A stretch of DNA of 64,000 bases from Pantoea sp. 18069 (GTDB taxonomy: Bacteria > Pseudomonadota > Gammaproteobacteria > Burkholderiales > Burkholderiaceae_C): assembly GCF_902706035.1 (NCBI RefSeq), contig NZ_CACSJA010000006.1:62001-126000 (forward strand), in the 5' to 3' direction. Shown here in pieces: positions 62,774 to 64,000 of this stretch (positions are counted from its first letter, which is position 1; every line of letters begins with the position of its first letter). The notes below the pieces were generated by a model. That model saw only the letters and a program-made list of their open reading frames with translations, had not been told where the DNA came from and made no database searches. A program made the position numbers and the translations under genes.

Positions 62774-63128
62774 ATGAAGGCAGGAGACGAGATCAAGCGA
62801 TGGACAGCCAAGCGCAAGAGCGCGTTGTACTGGGGATCAAGGCCAGGCGATGGTGACCGAAGCCAGCCCAGCATACGACCTGTCGCCCTCCGAAGTTAAT
62901 GGCTGGGTGAACGAAGGAAAACGTGGGATGGAAAACGCCTTACGGGCCAAGCCCGAGGATGTGCGCGAGCAGGATGAGCGCATCCGCATCCGCATCCGCA
63001 TCTACAAGACCGGGGATCTGGCCCAGGCTGATGTGTTTGACTACATCGAGGTGTTCCACAACCGGTCACGCCGTTACAGTCATCTGGGCGGAGTCAGCCC
63101 GCAGGCGTTTGAGCGCACCCGGGCGTGA
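62774..63128 (+). mobile_element. IS3-family remnant: OrfA start fused to OrfB end
   Basis: MKAGDEIKRWTAKRKSAL (start of an OrfA), then after a frameshift AYDLSPSEVNGWVNEGK and GMENALRAKPEDVREQ, then directly the end of OrfB (YKTGDLAQADVFDYIEVF, then HLGGVSPQAFERTRA). All the central catalytic region is missing. The join contains four CGCATC units in tandem (62979-63002). Typical internal deletion of an IS3-type element. Confidence 0.75.
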
Positions 63129-63277
63129 GGCTGGGATTTATCTACTGCAGTGGGGGCTGGTCAGGCGGCCTTACCCGTTGCCCTGGATCCTTGAGCATGA
63201 CTGCCACAATCGCCATTTGAGCACGCGCTGCTCCGTGATTGCTGCGCTGGCCTGGCCGAGGATGAGCGTGTTGCGCG

Positions 63278-63620
63278 CTAGGGGTTGAACACCCGCTCAT
63301 TCATGGGCAGCACCACGCTGCCGGGCCGGTCTGCCAAGGCGTGGGGCGCAGCAATTGCTGCGTGTGAAGGTCTCGGATTTCGATGCACAGCTCGAAGAGC
63401 CGTACCATCACCTTGGCTCCGATGGGCACCGGGCGCGCTGCATAGCTGCTGTGCGCGATGCGCACGCAGCTGTTGTCGCAGACCGGGCGCTGGACTTCGG
63501 TGAAGTACGCCATGCCGGTGATCGGCAACGGCTGCAGGTGGGCATTGTCCCTGAGCACCTGGCGTCGCCAGCGTAAGGCAGCTGAGCTGGCCGCCTTGGC
63601 GCCGATCAAGCGTGGCCCCA
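63278..63620 (-). mobile_element. IS21-family IstA transposase C-terminal remnant
   Basis: Minus-strand frames give DNSCVRIAHSSYAARPVPIG, VMVRLFELCIEIRDLHTQQL and, after a frameshift, HALADRPGSVVLPMNERVFNP and a stop, the C-terminal (Mu-transposase C-like) part of IstA. No IstB helper or terminal repeats are seen. Confidence 0.6.
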
Positions 63621-64000
63621 AGGCCTACCCCCGCCGTGCTCAGACGCTGCACATCGCTCAGCTTACCCGAGACGCGACAACTTCAAGCTGCGCCTGGACA
63701 AGGCGCTGCTGGTGATCGATGTCCAAAAAAACTTGCAGCCTTGCTGGGCAAGCCGATCGACGACACCGGCGACTTGCTGTGATCGCCGCCGTGCACGAGT
63801 TGACGCCGCTGCTGGGCGCCAGCGCCGCCTGCCGGGCCCTGGGGGCCACCGCGCGCGGGGTGCCAGCCCGCCAGCCATGGTCGGCCCCAGGCCCCGGCGT
63901 GCGCCGCGAGCGCGCCCGCCGCTGGCCTTGGATGCGCAGGAGAACGCGCTGCTGCTGGACACTTTGAACAGCGAACGATTCGCCGACACAGCCCCTGCGG
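63545..64000 (+). mobile_element. IS3-family OrfA end and OrfB start, with frameshifts, cut by window end
   Basis: STWRRQRKAAELAALAPIK and RAQTLHIAQLTR (OrfA C-terminal), shifted to NFKLRLDKALLVIDVQK, shifted again at a run of seven A to KLAALLGKPIDDTGDLL and a stop at 63779-63781. The OrfB start follows, IAAVHELTPLLGASAACRAL, with a later shift to LALDAQENALLLDTLNSERF at the window edge. So it holds at least three single-base indels. Rest lies outside the window. Confidence 0.7.

Noticed and set aside
62979..63002. Four CGCATC units as a CRISPR-like array
   Set aside because: Six-base units without spacers; a simple tandem repeat inside an IS remnant.

Overview
The window reads as a chromosomal accessory region of a high-GC betaproteobacterium, most likely Comamonadaceae. 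The reasons are the GC-rich codon use, six genes for Bug/TctC periplasmic binding proteins with no TctA or TctB membrane partner, the LysR/GntR/IclR-free style of regulation by LysR, GntR, LacI and MarR proteins, and a hydrophobic-substrate uptake set (DUF1302, DUF1329, YCF48, MMPL). The species cannot be fixed from the sequence alone. Nearly all of the window is catabolism, transport and regulation; the only housekeeping-type genes are a second, E. coli-like class Ia ribonucleotide reductase and an RNA-binding protein. No rRNA, tRNA or CRISPR array was seen. || LAYOUT. 0-4.6 kb: two UxaA-type sugar-acid dehydratase genes (the first cut by the window edge and lacking conserved residues), a LacI regulator, then a deletion scar joining half of a second LacI gene to a tctC gene without its 5' end. 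5.3-8.9 kb: a LysR gene divergent from a tctC-ggt pair. 9.2-11.2 kb: a strong promoter, a small conserved-looking protein, an RRM protein with a clear terminator, then a molybdate pocket with a broken ModE-like regulator, an intact Mop molbindin and a decayed rubredoxin. 11.3-17.2 kb (minus strand): a PotABCD-like ABC transporter operon ending in a GntR/FCD regulator and an Asp/Glu-racemase-family protein. || 17.9-45.8 kb is the core: three consecutive plus-strand catabolic operons. Operon A (19.1-32.4 kb, LysR divergent) encodes outer-membrane and RND-type uptake, a C-C-bond hydrolase relative, an extradiol (VOC) dioxygenase, a Rieske ferredoxin, a class A flavin monooxygenase, an MFS carrier and a large lipoprotein. 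Operon B (33.9-38.2 kb, second LysR divergent) encodes a TctC protein, a cyclase-type hydrolase, a cupin, an FAH-family hydrolase and a DenD-like dehydrogenase. Operon C (38.5-45.8 kb) encodes a complete LIV-type ABC importer, a MarR regulator and a VanB/VanA-like reductase-oxygenase pair. Together they look like one pathway that imports an aromatic or polycyclic compound, hydroxylates or demethylates it, opens the ring and degrades the product. The substrate is unknown. || 46.0-50.0 kb is a lower-GC island: nrdA-nrdB-ferredoxin (minus strand) behind two NrdR-box-like sites 31 bp apart, but nrdA carries one in-frame TAA that separates off the C-terminal radical-transfer and thiol-relay residues. 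50.4-62.5 kb holds a LysR gene, a tctC-aldolase pair and a seven-gene minus-strand operon (hisD-like, SDR, lacI, tctC, tctC, rraA, hpcH) with two near-identical 16-bp palindromes in front. A chimeric hisD-rraA scar in inverted orientation at 53.65-54.27 kb shares the palindrome and 172/173 bases with the intact rraA. IS605/TnpB, IS30, IS3 and IS21 remnants lie at the joints, most densely at the right end.
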